Origin: Acanthaster planci
Lineage: Eukaryota; Echinodermata; Asteroidea; Valvatida; Acanthasteridae
Direction: 5' to 3'
DNA: 64,000 nucleotides
Assembly: GCF_001949145.1 (NCBI RefSeq)
Contig: NW_019091467.1
Location: 165,103 to 229,102, forward strand
The notes beneath the pieces were generated by a model. It was not told the DNA's origin. It made no database searches and saw nothing but the letters and a program-made list of their open reading frames with translations. A program made the translations under genes and the position numbers. Within the stretch, counting starts at the first letter, position 1; each line of letters begins with the position of its first letter. Of the stretch, positions 63,961 to 64,000 are shown piece by piece.

Positions 63961-64000
63961 TTATGATTTACCTGAATGCCCCCAAATTTGTCACCTCTTT

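Larger units (their letters stand above)
54822..64000. other. Downstream region without recognised gene
   Basis: The 3' untranslated region of the YeeE-type gene probably takes the first several hundred bases. The rest holds the elements at 56555, 59271, 60647, 62236 and 63700. At 61250-61480 there is a sequence resembling worn transposon coding (GKSRGGLPKTVRDETG in one frame) but too short to assign. Confidence 0.6.

Overview
This is intron-rich animal nuclear DNA, not bacterial. Two multi-exon genes can be rebuilt by joining exons across GT-AG introns with matching codon phase. The AT-rich, transposon-littered introns, many small hAT, Tc1 and Harbinger-type elements, tRNA-derived repeats and the very common palindrome TACATGTA suggest a marine invertebrate, perhaps a deuterostome such as an echinoderm, hemichordate or amphioxus. 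That placement is an inference from style, not proof. There are two assembly gaps (23356-23655 and 35378-36090).

Left part, minus strand (736-36709): the first 20 exons of an ATG2 homologue, the rod-shaped lipid-transfer protein that feeds phospholipid from the ER to the growing autophagosome membrane. Exon 1 holds the start codon at 36709. The exons add up to 1140 codons with consistent phases, and the rest of the gene lies beyond the left edge. Intron 1 is 11.4 kb and introns 2 and 3 together hold over 9 kb, with three hAT-type insertions.

Centre: 957 bases separate the start codons of two divergent genes. This interval holds a perfect CRE octamer and a YY1-like site on the ATG2 side, and a TATA-like box on the other side.

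Right part, plus strand (37667-54821): an eight-exon gene for a 441-residue membrane protein of the YeeE/YedE (Sulf_transp) family, whose bacterial members include the thiosulfate importer TsuA. The two glycine-cysteine pore motifs of the family are present. This bacterial-type sulfur transporter in an animal, head to head with an autophagy gene, is the most interesting item in the window.

Downstream (54822-64000) no protein gene was recognised. This stretch holds transposon remnants, including an almost perfect 189-base-arm inverted repeat made from two tRNA-like units (60694-61087), and a SINE-like sequence at the right edge.
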